Of a stretch of 64,000 nt of DNA, positions 51,243-60,128 are shown in pieces. Every line of letters begins with the position of its first letter. Within the stretch, counting starts at the first letter, position 1. The position numbers and the translations under genes were made by a program. The notes under the pieces are model-generated. The model searched no databases and was not told the origin of the DNA. It was given only the letters and a program-made list of their open reading frames with translations. Where the stretch lies: positions 2,480,001 through 2,544,000 of the forward strand of contig NZ_CP041244.1 of NCBI RefSeq assembly GCF_006547145.1. Direction: 5' to 3'. This DNA comes from Actinomadura sp. WMMA1423. Its GTDB lineage: Bacteria; Actinomycetota; Actinomycetes; Streptosporangiales; Streptosporangiaceae.

Positions 51243-52391
51243 TCAGAGGTCGCGCTTGTTGAGCAGGAGGTTCGGCGTCCCGGACGGGTTGCCCCTGATC
51301 ACGCCGCTGGTGGCGTTGTAGGTCAACCAGCTGCGGACGGCGCTGAAGGAGGCGTTGCCGTTGGCGGCCTTGTAGAGGGCGGCGGCGCCGGTGACGTGCG
51401 GGGTGGCCATCGAGGTGCCGCTGATGGTGTTCGTCCCGCCGTTCAGCCAGGTCGAGGTGATGGACGAGCCGGGGGCGTACAGGTCGACGCAGGCCCCGTA
51501 GTCGCTGTAGGAGGCTCTGGCGTCGGTGATCGTGCTCGCGGCGACGGTGGTGGCGTTCGCGGCGCTGCCCGGCGAGTAGTTGCAGGCGCTCCGGCTGTCG
51601 TTGCCGGCCGCGACGGCGACGAAGACACCCGAGTTCGCGAGGTTGTTAGCGGCGGAGTTCAGCGACGCCGAGTAGCCACCGCCGAGCGACATGTTGGCCA
51701 CCGAGGGCCCGGACTGGTGGCCCGCCACCCAGTTCATGCCCGCGATGACACCGGAGCCGGTCCCGTTGCCCTGGCAGTTCAGCACGCGGACACCGCGCAG
51801 GTAGACCTTCTTGGCGACGCCGTAGGAGGCGGAGCCGACCGTCCCGGCGACGTGCGTGCCGTGCCCGTTGCAGTCGGAGCCGTTGCCGCCGAGGGCGTCG
51901 TAGACGTTGGAGGCGCGACCGCCGAACTGCGGATGCGCGGCGTAGAGGCCGGTGTCGATGACGTAGGCGTACACGCCCGCGCCCGTCGAGTTGTAGGTGT
52001 AGCTGCGAGACAGCGGGAGCGCGGTCTGGTCGATGCGGTCGAGGCCCCAGGACGGCGGGTTCGGCTGCGTGGTGCTAGCGCGGACCACCGGGTCCTGCTC
52101 GATACGGGCCACGCCGGGCTCGGCGCGCAGCTTCGCGAGCTTGCGGGCGCCGATCCGCGCGGCGAAGCCGTTCAGCACATTCTTGTAGCGGTACATCGCC
52201 TTGATTCCGTGCTTGGAGACGGTCGAGCCGACCGACACACCTGGCTTCAGCGTCACGATGTACTGGCCCGCGATTCCCCGGCCCGAGGCGGCGGGGACGA
52301 GCGGCGCGCGAAAGGTCACGGCCTGCGCGGGAGCGGCGAGGACCACGACCATGCAGAAGGCCGCGATAGCTGTGAACAGGGGTTTCTTCAT
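51243..52391 (-). CDS. Secreted subtilisin-family (S8) protease with I9 prodomain
   Basis: 382 residues. Signal peptide [20 protein letters not shown], cleaved near residue 24; inhibitor I9 prodomain ([14 protein letters not shown] onward to about residue 100); catalytic domain with D146 in VIDTGL, H177 in GHGTHVAGT, oxyanion N264 in AAGNDS and S327 in [10 protein letters not shown]. Four Cys (174, 206, 270, 301) could form two disulfides, the proteinase K/aqualysin-type pattern. ATG 52391 has CGGAG upstream; the longer frame is not supported. It lies between two paralogous regulators and an inverted repeat sits 65 bases upstream. Secreted endopeptidase with probable autoprocessing. Confidence 0.95.
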   Translation of the reverse strand: MKKPLFTAIAAFCMVVVLAAPAQAVTFRAPLVPAASGRGIAGQYIVTLKPGVSVGSTVSKHGIKAMYRYKNVLNGFAARIGARKLAKLRAEPGVARIEQDPVVRASTTQPNPPSWGLDRIDQTALPLSRSYTYNSTGAGVYAYVIDTGLYAAHPQFGGRASNVYDALGGNGSDCNGHGTHVAGTVGSASYGVAKKVYLRGVRVLNCQGNGTGSGVIAGMNWVAGHQSGPSVANMSLGGGYSASLNSAANNLANSGVFVAVAAGNDSRSACNYSPGSAANATTVAASTITDARASYSDYGACVDLYAPGSSITSTWLNGGTNTISGTSMATPHVTGAAALYKAANGNASFSAVRSWLTYNATSGVIRGNPSGTPNLLLNKRDL

Positions 52392-52455
52392 CGGAACTCC
52401 GTCCGTGGGGGCACCCCCCGGCCCCCGGAAGGCCGAGGTCACGAAGCCGATCGAT

Positions 52456-52486
52456 ATGAATTCTCGACGGAATACCGAGAATTCAT
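52456..52486. promoter_or_regulatory. Inverted repeat upstream of the subtilisin gene
   Basis: ATGAATTCTCG (52456-52466) and CGAGAATTCAT (52476-52486) are perfect 11-bp inverted arms around a 9-base spacer, within an AT-rich 126-base gap between the regulator 2 stop and the subtilisin start. It may be the operator of the subtilisin, bound by one of the flanking paralogous regulators, or a weak terminator of the regulator 2 gene. Confidence 0.6.
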
Positions 52487-52517
52487 CGATATCTCCGATC
52501 GATTTCCTTTCTCAATA

Positions 52518-53633
52518 TTAATGCCATTCCCACTCGATGCCCACGATCCCGCGGCGAACGGTTCCAACCGCGAGATTAGCGGTCCCCGAAGTACCGATCC
52601 ACAGCTCGCCGAGCCGCCGTCGCGGCGACGCCGAACTCTCGGCGGTGAAGCCGTAGCAGCGCGCGGGCAGCCGGTCGCCGTCGAACTGGACGAGCGCCAC
52701 GTAGTCGTGGACCGGATGGGAGAAGCGCCGCTCGTAGCTGTCGGGTGCGGGCTGCCCCACCGGACCGAGCTCGTACTCGACGACCGCCGTGTCCCCCGCC
52801 GAGAGCACCCGGTCGAAGACGAGCTCGAACGCCACCAGCCCGCCCTCGGCGCGGATCCGGCCGGGGCGGCAGTACCGCACGCCCACCGGCCCGGCCGGGT
52901 CGCCGCCCCCCGCCGCGGCGGCGCCCTCGGCCACCGGAGCGGCAACCCCATCGGCCACCAGGGCGGGCGGGCCGCCGATTGCCTGAGCGGCAGCGCCGTT
53001 GGCCGCCGGGGTGGCGGGTCCGTCGGCCGCTGGGGCCGCGGAGCGGCTGTCGCCCGTCTGGTGGACGCAGACCACGCGGTCGATGTCGTCGCCCGCCGCC
53101 CGCAGGACGGTCCGCACCGAAAGCGTCCAGGACCGGCGGGCCTCGTCCAGCCGGTAGACGTCGTGGACGCTGAGCCGTTCGAGCCGGTGGTCGCCGGACC
53201 GGTCGAGCTGGCCGACCAGGCAGGCATAGCGCTCGGGATCGGGCCACAGGTCCCGGACGCCCCGGACCCGCTCCCCCGCGCCCGGCCGGCCGGCGCCGTC
53301 CCCGCCGTGCCCGGCGGCCCCTCGGGCGGGCGCGGCGCCGGGCGCGGGATCGTCCAGCAGCTCGGTGAGGGCGCCGGGGGGCACCTGGAGGATCTCCTCC
53401 AGAGCGACGACCACGGTGCGCGAGCGGGGCCTGCTGCGGCCCCGCTGCCAGTAGCTGAGGGTGGCCACGCTGACCATGAGGCCGCGCCGGCCGAGCCGGT
53501 GGCGGATCCGCTCCAGCGTCAGCCCGCTCGCCTGGATCGCCTGCCGCAGTGCCCCGGCGAACTCCACGGCGGGATGGTACCCGGCACGGAAGATCGAATC
53601 AGGAACCCAGCCAGATCGGGCACGTAATGACAA
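52518..53633 (-). CDS. HTH (XRE-like) regulator with conserved C-terminal domain, copy 2
   Basis: 371 residues. Same layout as regulator 1: HTH at residues 40-75 (LERIRHRLGRRGLMVSVATL, SYWQRGRSRPRSRT) and C-terminal domain ending GIEWEWH. An insertion of about 45 residues with repeated PAADG / PAANG / VADGVAAP units (about residues 200-245) is absent in copy 1 and looks like a slippage-grown linker. The start is TTG 53633, less certain; GTG 53567 would shorten it by 22 residues. Upstream of the subtilisin on the same strand. The two regulators may act on one operator or oppose each other. Confidence 0.75.
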   Translation of the reverse strand: MSLRARSGWVPDSIFRAGYHPAVEFAGALRQAIQASGLTLERIRHRLGRRGLMVSVATLSYWQRGRSRPRSRTVVVALEEILQVPPGALTELLDDPAPGAAPARGAAGHGGDGAGRPGAGERVRGVRDLWPDPERYACLVGQLDRSGDHRLERLSVHDVYRLDEARRSWTLSVRTVLRAAGDDIDRVVCVHQTGDSRSAAPAADGPATPAANGAAAQAIGGPPALVADGVAAPVAEGAAAAGGGDPAGPVGVRYCRPGRIRAEGGLVAFELVFDRVLSAGDTAVVEYELGPVGQPAPDSYERRFSHPVHDYVALVQFDGDRLPARCYGFTAESSASPRRRLGELWIGTSGTANLAVGTVRRGIVGIEWEWH

Positions 53634-53662
53634 TCACCTGAGAATCCCAGAAAGGGGATGTT

Positions 53663-54511
53663 TCAGAACAGAATCGACATAAAGGAACCCGACTCGGTGA
53701 ACCCCACCCGGCGGTAGGCCGCCCGCGCCCGCGTGTTGTAGTCGTTGACGTACAGCGAGACCGTCGGGGCGATGCTGTTCAGCGCCTCCCGCACCACCGC
53801 GGACATGCCGGTCTCCGACAGGCCCCGGCCGCGCAGGTCGGGAGGCACCCACACGCCCTGCACCTGGCAGGCCAGCGGGGTGACGGCGCCGACCTCGGCC
53901 TTGAACATGACGCGGCCGTCCTCGATCCGGGCGAAGGCGCGGCCGTCGCGGATCAGCTCGGCGACGCGGGCCCGGTAGAGCACGCCCCCGTCTCCGGTGT
54001 TGGGCGACACCCCGACCTCTTCGGTGAACATCGCCACGCAGGCCGGGTAGACGATGTCGAACTCCTCCATCCGGACGCGGCGCACGCCGGGGTCGGCGGG
54101 CACGTCGGGGACGGCGGAGGTCGCCATCACCGGCTGCGCGGCGCGGACGGCCCTGGGCGGCCCCCAGTACGGCGCGAGGATCTCCCAGAGCTCCCCGACC
54201 GCGCCGACGGGCCCGACGATGGACGAGCAGCGCCGCCCCTGGGCCTGGGCCCGCTCGGCGAACGCCCGGACGGCCTCGGGCCCGGCGGCGACCGGGATGA
54301 GGTTGGCGCCGGAGTAGCACAGCGAGACGAGCCGCCCCTCGCGCAGGTAGCCCCACATCTGGGCGCCGAGGCGGCGCGGATCGAGCCCCGCGGCGTGCAC
54401 GCGGGAGCTGACGAACACGTTGGACACCGGGTCGGCGTCCAGGATCGCGAGGGCCTCCGCACGGTACCGGTCGTCCAGCACGCGCACCGGCATCGAGCCC
54501 AGCATCCGCAC
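53663..54511 (-). CDS. GNAT-family acetyltransferase with DUF4081 N-terminal domain
   Basis: 282 residues. The N-terminal DUF4081 part (VLDDRYRAEALAILDADPVS, GLDPRRLGAQMWGYLREGRL) is followed by a GNAT domain (FTEEVGVSPNTGDGGVLYRA, CQVQGVWVPPDLRGRGLSET with the acetyl-CoA loop RGRG, and LYVNDYNTRARAAYRRVGF). In other actinomycetes this protein is encoded right after ispG; here three secreted peptidases intervene. Acetylated target unknown. ATG 54511, or 54493 (MPVRVLDD). Confidence 0.9.
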   Translation of the reverse strand: MRMLGSMPVRVLDDRYRAEALAILDADPVSNVFVSSRVHAAGLDPRRLGAQMWGYLREGRLVSLCYSGANLIPVAAGPEAVRAFAERAQAQGRRCSSIVGPVGAVGELWEILAPYWGPPRAVRAAQPVMATSAVPDVPADPGVRRVRMEEFDIVYPACVAMFTEEVGVSPNTGDGGVLYRARVAELIRDGRAFARIEDGRVMFKAEVGAVTPLACQVQGVWVPPDLRGRGLSETGMSAVVREALNSIAPTVSLYVNDYNTRARAAYRRVGFTESGSFMSILF

Positions 54512-54631
54512 GGCTACCGGCCCCCGGCCCTCACCACTGAAAGCTCCACGTGGCCAAGCCTATGCCGTCCGGGGGCCGCGCACCTCGTCGGCCTCGGTCA
54601 CGGGCCGGTCCGGCGGCGGGTCACCCGCGGG

Positions 54632-56215
54632 TCACCGGTGTGCCGCCGTCTGCTCCGCCCGGCCCGCCTTGGCCGCGGCCGGTTCGGCGCCGGCCGCGCA
54701 CGTCTGGTCCGGGCCCGGCCGGCTCGCGGGCAGCGTTCCGCTCGCGAGATAGGCGGCGACGGCCCCGTCGACGCACCTGTCACCGGACAGGGAGACGCCG
54801 TGGTTGTGCCCGCCGGCCTGCACGAGCAGCCTGGACGCCGGGAAGAGGCGGTGCATCTCCAGCGCCCCCGGATACGGGGTCGCGGCGTCCTCGGTGGCCT
54901 GCACCATCAGGATCGGCGGCAGGGCGGAGGCGCCCCCCACCCGCGGCGGCGGGCCTCCCGGTACCCCCCAGAAGGCGCAGGGCGCGTTGTACCAGGTGTT
55001 GCTCCAGGTCTCGAAACGGTAGCCCTGGCGGTAGAGCCGCTCGCTGTCGGCGTGCCAGCGCCCCCAGTCGCGCGGCCAGGCCGCGTCCCGGCACTGGACG
55101 GCGTTGTAGACGGTGTAGTTGTTCTGCTCGAGCCGTGACGGGGGCTGCCACGCCTTGCGCAGCGGCCCGGGGTCGTGCCGGACGGCGTAGGCCGACAGCG
55201 CCCTCGCGTGCGTGGCCCAGCCGTAGTCTCCGTAGCCGTCGGCGAGGAACACGTCGTCCAGTTCGGAGGGGCCGATCAGCCCGTCGATCGGCTTGGCCTT
55301 GAGCGCGGTCCGCGCCCTGGCGTAGGCGGCGGCCACCTCGCGGCCGGAGTCCCCGAGACGGTAGGTCGAGTGGTGGCGGCCGATCCAGGCGAAGTACGCG
55401 TGGATGCGCCTCTCGAAGGCGACGTTCTGGTCGAGGTTGTCGCCGTACCAGACACCGCTCGGCCGGACGACGCTGTCGAGCACCATGCGGCCGACCCGCC
55501 CCGGGAACATCGTCGCGTACACCGCGCCGAGGTACGTGCCGTACGAGTAGCCGAAGTAGTTGATCTTCTGCTCGCCGAGGGCGGCGCGGACGGCGTCCAT
55601 GTCGCGGGCCCAGTCGGCGGTGCCCATGTGCGGGAGGATCGCGCGGTAGCGGCCGGTGCAGTCGTCGGCGTACCGCCGTGCCCGGGCCCTCCACGCCTCC
55701 TCCTCCGACGCGCTCGCGGGGACCGTGTCGGCGCGGGCCCGGCCGGGGTTCTGGTACTCGGGGTCGCAGACCAGTTCGGGCTCGCTGGCGCCGACGCCGC
55801 GCGGGTCGAACCCGATCCAGTCGTAGGACGCGGCGAGCGGCTTCGGCACCGACTCGGTGAAGAAGGCGGGGAGGTCGCGCCCGTGCGCCCCCGGCCCGCC
55901 CCGGTTGAGCAGCACCACGCCCTTGGAACTCGGGGCGGTGTGCGGAGCGCGGGTGAGCTCGAGGGTGATCTGCCCGGCGGCCGGATCGGCGTGGTCGAGC
56001 GGCACTCGGAGGGACGCGCACTGCAGGCCCTTGAGCCGGGTTCCCTCGACCGGGTCCTTGGCGGGGCAGGCCTTCCACGCGAGGCCCGCGGGCCTCGGCT
56101 CGGGAGGCGGGGCGGCGGCCACGGGCGCCCCCAGCCCGGCGGCCCCGGCGACCGCGAGGATGACCGCGGCGGCCGCGGTCCCGGCGGCGGCCCTCTTTCC
56201 AGCGTCGTTCAGCAC
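54632..56215 (-). CDS. Secreted S33-family peptidase (tripeptidyl aminopeptidase type), copy A
   Basis: 527 residues. Signal peptide MLNDAGKRAAAGTAAAAVIL, then alpha/beta-hydrolase core: oxyanion region LLNRGGPGAHGRD, FDPRGVGASEP, nucleophile in YFGYSYGTYLGAVYA, catalytic Asp and His in the C-terminal TAP-type domain (VQATEDAATPYPGALEMHRL with Asp, QAGGHNHGVSL with His). These enzymes, as in Streptomyces SlpD/SlpE-like proteins, remove N-terminal peptides extracellularly. GTG 56215. Third of three tandem paralogs; separated from copy B by the 23-bp hairpin. Confidence 0.92.
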   Translation of the reverse strand: MLNDAGKRAAAGTAAAAVILAVAGAAGLGAPVAAAPPPEPRPAGLAWKACPAKDPVEGTRLKGLQCASLRVPLDHADPAAGQITLELTRAPHTAPSSKGVVLLNRGGPGAHGRDLPAFFTESVPKPLAASYDWIGFDPRGVGASEPELVCDPEYQNPGRARADTVPASASEEEAWRARARRYADDCTGRYRAILPHMGTADWARDMDAVRAALGEQKINYFGYSYGTYLGAVYATMFPGRVGRMVLDSVVRPSGVWYGDNLDQNVAFERRIHAYFAWIGRHHSTYRLGDSGREVAAAYARARTALKAKPIDGLIGPSELDDVFLADGYGDYGWATHARALSAYAVRHDPGPLRKAWQPPSRLEQNNYTVYNAVQCRDAAWPRDWGRWHADSERLYRQGYRFETWSNTWYNAPCAFWGVPGGPPPRVGGASALPPILMVQATEDAATPYPGALEMHRLFPASRLLVQAGGHNHGVSLSGDRCVDGAVAAYLASGTLPASRPGPDQTCAAGAEPAAAKAGRAEQTAAHR

Positions 56216-56320
56216 CTTCGCTTTCTACCGGCGGGATGCCCCGGAATCGCGTACCTCCGGGATCGCGCGATTCCGCCCCCAAACGGGACCACCGCCGGAA
56301 ACCAGCCGCCCGCGAAGCGA

Positions 56321-56372
56321 GCGCGGCGTGCCCGTCCCGTCCCGGTGAGGGGACGGGACGGGCACGCCGCGC
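56321..56372 (-). terminator. 23-bp perfect hairpin between peptidase copies B and A
   Basis: GCGCGGCGTGCCCGTCCCGTCCC pairs perfectly with GGGACGGGACGGGCACGCCGCGC around a 6-base loop, 52 bases past the stop of copy B (56424). It is the longest perfect stem in the window. Confidence 0.82.
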
Positions 56373-56423
56373 ATGGGCGGGCCGCCCGGGCGCTGTGCCG
56401 CCCGGTGCGGCGCCGCCCGGGTG

Positions 56424-58013
56424 CTACGGGCGTCCGACCGGGAGGTCCTTGCCCGCGGAGGCGCGCGCGGCCTTCGCGGTCATGGCCGTCGGGTCGGGGT
56501 CGTTCAGCGCCGGGACGGCCTTGCAGTAGGCGTCCGGGCCGCGGTGGCTCGCCGGCAGCGCGCCGGTGTCGAGGTACGCCGCGACCTTGTCGTCCAGGCA
56601 CGTGTTGCCGTTGAGCGTGTTGGCGTGGGTCTTGCCGCCGACCTCGAACACCAGGCGCGAGGACGGGAAGACCTTGTGCATCTCCAGGCCGCCCGCGACC
56701 GGGGTCGCCGCGTCCTGGGTGGACTGGACCAGCAGCATGCCGGCCAGGCCCTTGGCGCCCTTCAGCTTGAACGCCGGCCCGCCCTGGAACGGCCAGAAGG
56801 CGATCGGGGCGTTGAACCAGACGTTGCTCCAGGTGTTGAACCTGTAGCCCTGCCTGTAGAGCTTCGCGGCGTCGTTGTGCCACTTGCTCCAGTTGCGCGG
56901 CCACCGGGCGTCGGCGGCCTGGACGGCGTTGTAGACGGCGAAGCCGTTGTCTTCGCCGCCGGGGTTCATCCAGTCGAGGAGCCCGGAGGCGTCCTTGTCG
57001 TTCACCCAGGCCGAGAGGGCCTCCGCGAACGGGATGTAGTAGCCGGTGTTGTAGCCGGCGGACAGCACGGTGTCGTCCAGCTCGTCCGGCCCCATCTGGC
57101 CGCCGATCGGCGCCTTCTTCGCAGCGGCGCGGACGGCGTAGTACTTGGCCTCGACGGCCTTCTCGCTCTTGCCGAGGTGGTAGAGCGAGTCGTACTTGGC
57201 GATCCAGGCCCACCAGGCCTTCATGTTGTGCTCGAAGGCCTTGTCCTGCTCCAGCTGGGCGTCGTACCAGACCGTCTTCGGGTTGACGTTGCCGTCGAGC
57301 ACCATCCGGCTCACGCGCTTGGGGAAGAGCGTGGCGTAGGTGGCGCCGAAGTAGGTGCCGTACGAGAAGCCGTACCAGCTGATCTTGTCCTGGCCGAGCG
57401 CGGCGCGGATCGCGTCGACGTCGCGCGCGGCGTCGGTGGTGCGCATGTGCGGCAGCAGCCAGCCGAACTTCTTCGCGCAGTCCTGCGCGTACTTCTTGGA
57501 CTTGGCGATCCAGACCTTCTCCTCCTTGGCGGAGGAGGGGACGTAGTCCGGCCGGATCGGGTCGGAGAAGTTCGGGTCGCAGGTCAGCGCCGGCTTGCTG
57601 GAGCCGACGCCGCGCGGGTCGAACCCGATGATGTCGTACTTGGCGGCGACGTCGGCGTGCCCGGTGCCGCCGATCCAGCGGGCGAGGGCGGGCGCGTACT
57701 GGAGGCCGGAGCCGCCGGGGCCGCCCGGGTTCACGAACAGGGTGCCCTTGTAGTTCTTGTCGTCGGTGTGCTTGAAGCGCGACACCGCGATCGAGATCTT
57801 GCGGCCGCCCGGCCGGCCGTAGTCGAGGGGCACCTCGACCTGGGCGCACTCGGCCTTGTTCATCGGGTCGCTGGGGCCGCTGACCTCGCACTTGCCCCAG
57901 GCGATGCCCGCGGCGGCACCGGAGCGCCCGGTGTCCGCGCTCGCGGAGACGGCGAATCCTGCGCCGCCCGCCGCCACGACCGCGGCGGTCGCGACGAGAA
58001 CGATCTTTTTCAC
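56424..58013 (-). CDS. Secreted S33-family peptidase (tripeptidyl aminopeptidase type), copy B
   Basis: 529 residues, GTG 58013 with GAGGGGG upstream. Signal peptide MKKIVLVATAAVVAAGGAGF. Core: LFVNPGGPGGSGLQYAP, FDPRGVGSSKP, nucleophile in WYGFSYGTYFGATYA, acid in LLVQSTQDAATPVAGGLEMH, His in EVGGKTHANTLNG. Similar in length and layout to copies A and C but Lys/Thr-richer, with Lys-rich segments rather than Arg-rich. Outside the cell it would process peptides. Flanked on both sides by hairpins, so transcribed separately. Confidence 0.92.
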   Translation of the reverse strand: MKKIVLVATAAVVAAGGAGFAVSASADTGRSGAAAGIAWGKCEVSGPSDPMNKAECAQVEVPLDYGRPGGRKISIAVSRFKHTDDKNYKGTLFVNPGGPGGSGLQYAPALARWIGGTGHADVAAKYDIIGFDPRGVGSSKPALTCDPNFSDPIRPDYVPSSAKEEKVWIAKSKKYAQDCAKKFGWLLPHMRTTDAARDVDAIRAALGQDKISWYGFSYGTYFGATYATLFPKRVSRMVLDGNVNPKTVWYDAQLEQDKAFEHNMKAWWAWIAKYDSLYHLGKSEKAVEAKYYAVRAAAKKAPIGGQMGPDELDDTVLSAGYNTGYYIPFAEALSAWVNDKDASGLLDWMNPGGEDNGFAVYNAVQAADARWPRNWSKWHNDAAKLYRQGYRFNTWSNVWFNAPIAFWPFQGGPAFKLKGAKGLAGMLLVQSTQDAATPVAGGLEMHKVFPSSRLVFEVGGKTHANTLNGNTCLDDKVAAYLDTGALPASHRGPDAYCKAVPALNDPDPTAMTAKAARASAGKDLPVGRP

Positions 58014-58113
58014 TTGACCCCCTCAGATCGGCGACTCCGGACCGGCGCCGTGCCGGAGGGGGGTGCCGCCGATGCGTAGCGGATTGCGGATTACCTGCGT
58101 GTCGGCGGCCGTA

Positions 58114-58146
58114 CCGGACCCCGGGGACCGCTTCCCCGGGGTCCGG
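58114..58146 (-). terminator. 13-bp hairpin between peptidase copies C and B
   Basis: CCGGACCCCGGGG / CCCCGGGGTCCGG with a 7-base loop, 23 bases past the copy C stop (58169). Confidence 0.7.
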
Positions 58147-58168
58147 ACCGCATGACCTGCCGCCGGCG

Positions 58169-59830
58169 TCAGCGGATGACGTCGGTCTTCAGCTGCGCGG
58201 CCTTCTGCGAGCCGGCGCCGCTCAGCGTCCTCGCGGTCGCCGTGGACGGCGGCTTCGGGTCACCGAGCTGCGGGACGTGGACGGTGCTCTGCGCCGGACG
58301 CTCTCCCCGCAGGAAGTAGGCGTCGAAGTAGGCGTCCACCTGGGCGGAGCCGCGGTGCACGATGCAGTGCGTGCGGTCGCCGTCCTGGACGACCAGGCGC
58401 GAGCCCTTGAGCCTGCGGTGCATCTCCAGCGCGCCCTCGTACGGCGTGGCCGCGTCCGCGGTCGACTGGAACATGAGGATGTTGCGCGGCAGGTCCCGGG
58501 TGTGGCCGATGTTCACCGGCTTGCCGGCCTTGGCGGGCCAGAACAGGCACGGGGCGTTGTACCAGGCGTTGCCCCAGGTCTCGAACGGGTGCTTGCGGTT
58601 CACCCGCTCGTTGTCGCGCTGCCACTTGGCCCAGCTCAGCGGCCACTGGACGTCGGTGCACTGCACGCCGAGGTAGACGGCGTACCCGTTGTCGTCGGAG
58701 CCGCCGGTCGTCGGGGCGCCGAAGGTCTGCGCGAACGTGGCGGTGTCGCCCGACTTGTAGGCCGACAGAGCGGCGGCGTAGCCGTGCCAGATGGCCTGGC
58801 TGCGGCGGTACCCGGCGTTCAGGATCACGTCGGTCAGCTCGTCCGGCCCGACGGCGAGGGTCTGCCCGCTGTCAGGGTCGGTGTAGTAGACCGGCTTGTT
58901 CTTGAGCTTCGCGCGCAGGTCGTAGAAGAAGCTCCGGACCTGCTTCTGCGTGGTGCCGAGGTGGTACACCGAGTCGTACTTGGCGATCCAGCCGAAGTAG
59001 TAGTCGATGTTGATGTCGAACTGGACGTCCTGGTTGAGGTTGGCCTCGTACCAGGCGTCGGAGGGGCCGACGTTGCCGTCCAGCACCATCTTCCCGACGT
59101 TCTTGGGGTAGACGGTGGCGTAGGCCGAGCCGAGGTACGTGCCGTAGGAGGCGCCGTAGTAGTCGAGCTTCTTGCTGCCGACCGCCCGCCGGATCGACTC
59201 CACGTCGTTGACCGAGTCGATGGTCTTGATGTGGTTGAGCAGCCCGGTCTTGTCGGCCTTGCCGCACGCCTCGGCGTAGCCCTTGGAGAGCTTCAGCCAG
59301 GTGCTGACCGACTTGCGGTCACCGGTGCCGTAGTCCGGGCGCGGGGCGTTGGTGTAGTTCGGGTCGCAGGTCAGCGCCGGGACGCTCATGCCGACGCCGC
59401 GCGGGTCGAACCCGATGACGTTGTAGGCCTCGCGCATCGGGGCGGAGTTCTGGGCGAACACGCGCGGTCCGAACAGCGCGCCTCCGCCGCCGGGGCCGCC
59501 GGGGTTGACCACGATGTCGCCCTTGGCCTGCCCCGAGCCGGTGTGGGGCGTCCGGGTGAGCTGGAGCGTGATCTTTTTGCCGTTCGGCTTGGCGTAGTCC
59601 ATCGGCACCGAGAGCTCGGCGCACTGGACGATCTTGGAGACCGGGTAGAGCCCGTCGTACAGGTCGTGCACCGTCTGGACGAAGTCCGCGGGGCAGGCGT
59701 GCCACTCGGCCGCCGAGGGGTTGAATCCTCCGGCCGTTCGGGCGGAGGGGCTCGCGGCCTGCGCGCTTGTGACGCCGAGACCGGTGAGACCGAGCCCTGC
59801 CACCGCGGCCACGACAACGATCCTCTTCAC
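58169..59830 (-). CDS. Secreted S33-family peptidase (tripeptidyl aminopeptidase type), copy C
   Basis: 553 residues, GTG 59830 preceded by AGGGGG. Signal peptide VKRIVVVAAVAGLGLTGLGV. Core: IVVNPGGPGGGGALFGPRVF, FDPRGVGMSVP, nucleophile in YYGASYGTYLGSAYA (Ala instead of Tyr/Phe before Ser-Tyr-Gly-Thr), acid in LMFQSTADAATPYEGALEMH, His in QDGDRTHCIVHRG. A Cys just after the catalytic His and an altered His-loop distinguish it from A and B. First of three tandem paralogs, 299 bases from the convergent end of ispG. Confidence 0.92.
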   Translation of the reverse strand: MKRIVVVAAVAGLGLTGLGVTSAQAASPSARTAGGFNPSAAEWHACPADFVQTVHDLYDGLYPVSKIVQCAELSVPMDYAKPNGKKITLQLTRTPHTGSGQAKGDIVVNPGGPGGGGALFGPRVFAQNSAPMREAYNVIGFDPRGVGMSVPALTCDPNYTNAPRPDYGTGDRKSVSTWLKLSKGYAEACGKADKTGLLNHIKTIDSVNDVESIRRAVGSKKLDYYGASYGTYLGSAYATVYPKNVGKMVLDGNVGPSDAWYEANLNQDVQFDINIDYYFGWIAKYDSVYHLGTTQKQVRSFFYDLRAKLKNKPVYYTDPDSGQTLAVGPDELTDVILNAGYRRSQAIWHGYAAALSAYKSGDTATFAQTFGAPTTGGSDDNGYAVYLGVQCTDVQWPLSWAKWQRDNERVNRKHPFETWGNAWYNAPCLFWPAKAGKPVNIGHTRDLPRNILMFQSTADAATPYEGALEMHRRLKGSRLVVQDGDRTHCIVHRGSAQVDAYFDAYFLRGERPAQSTVHVPQLGDPKPPSTATARTLSGAGSQKAAQLKTDVIR

Positions 59831-60028
59831 ATATCCCCCTATCGTGCCGACTCCGATTGAGTCGGACATACGGGTAAACGAGGGAGATTGTTGCGGTTCC
59901 GTCAACCGGCCCGACAGGGGCCCATCACAGTGGATGCGAAATCGTGACAAGATCAGCGGAACTCTGTGATATCCACCGACGTTCCGGTCCCGGATGCCCG
60001 CCCGCGGGACAGGTTCCGGGCATGCGAA

Positions 60029-60054
60029 AGCCCCGGGTCACAGGACCCGGGGCT
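60029..60054 (-). terminator. 11-bp hairpin after ispG
   Basis: AGCCCCGGGTC / GACCCGGGGCT around a 4-base ACAG loop, 75 bases past the ispG stop at 60129. Ends the dxr-rip-ispG transcript. Confidence 0.7.
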
Positions 60055-60128
60055 CTCGGATTCGCTACGGCGTCAGCTCACCGCGCCCTCGGCCGGACGG
60101 CGTTCCACCCGGCCCGGCCACCGTGCCG

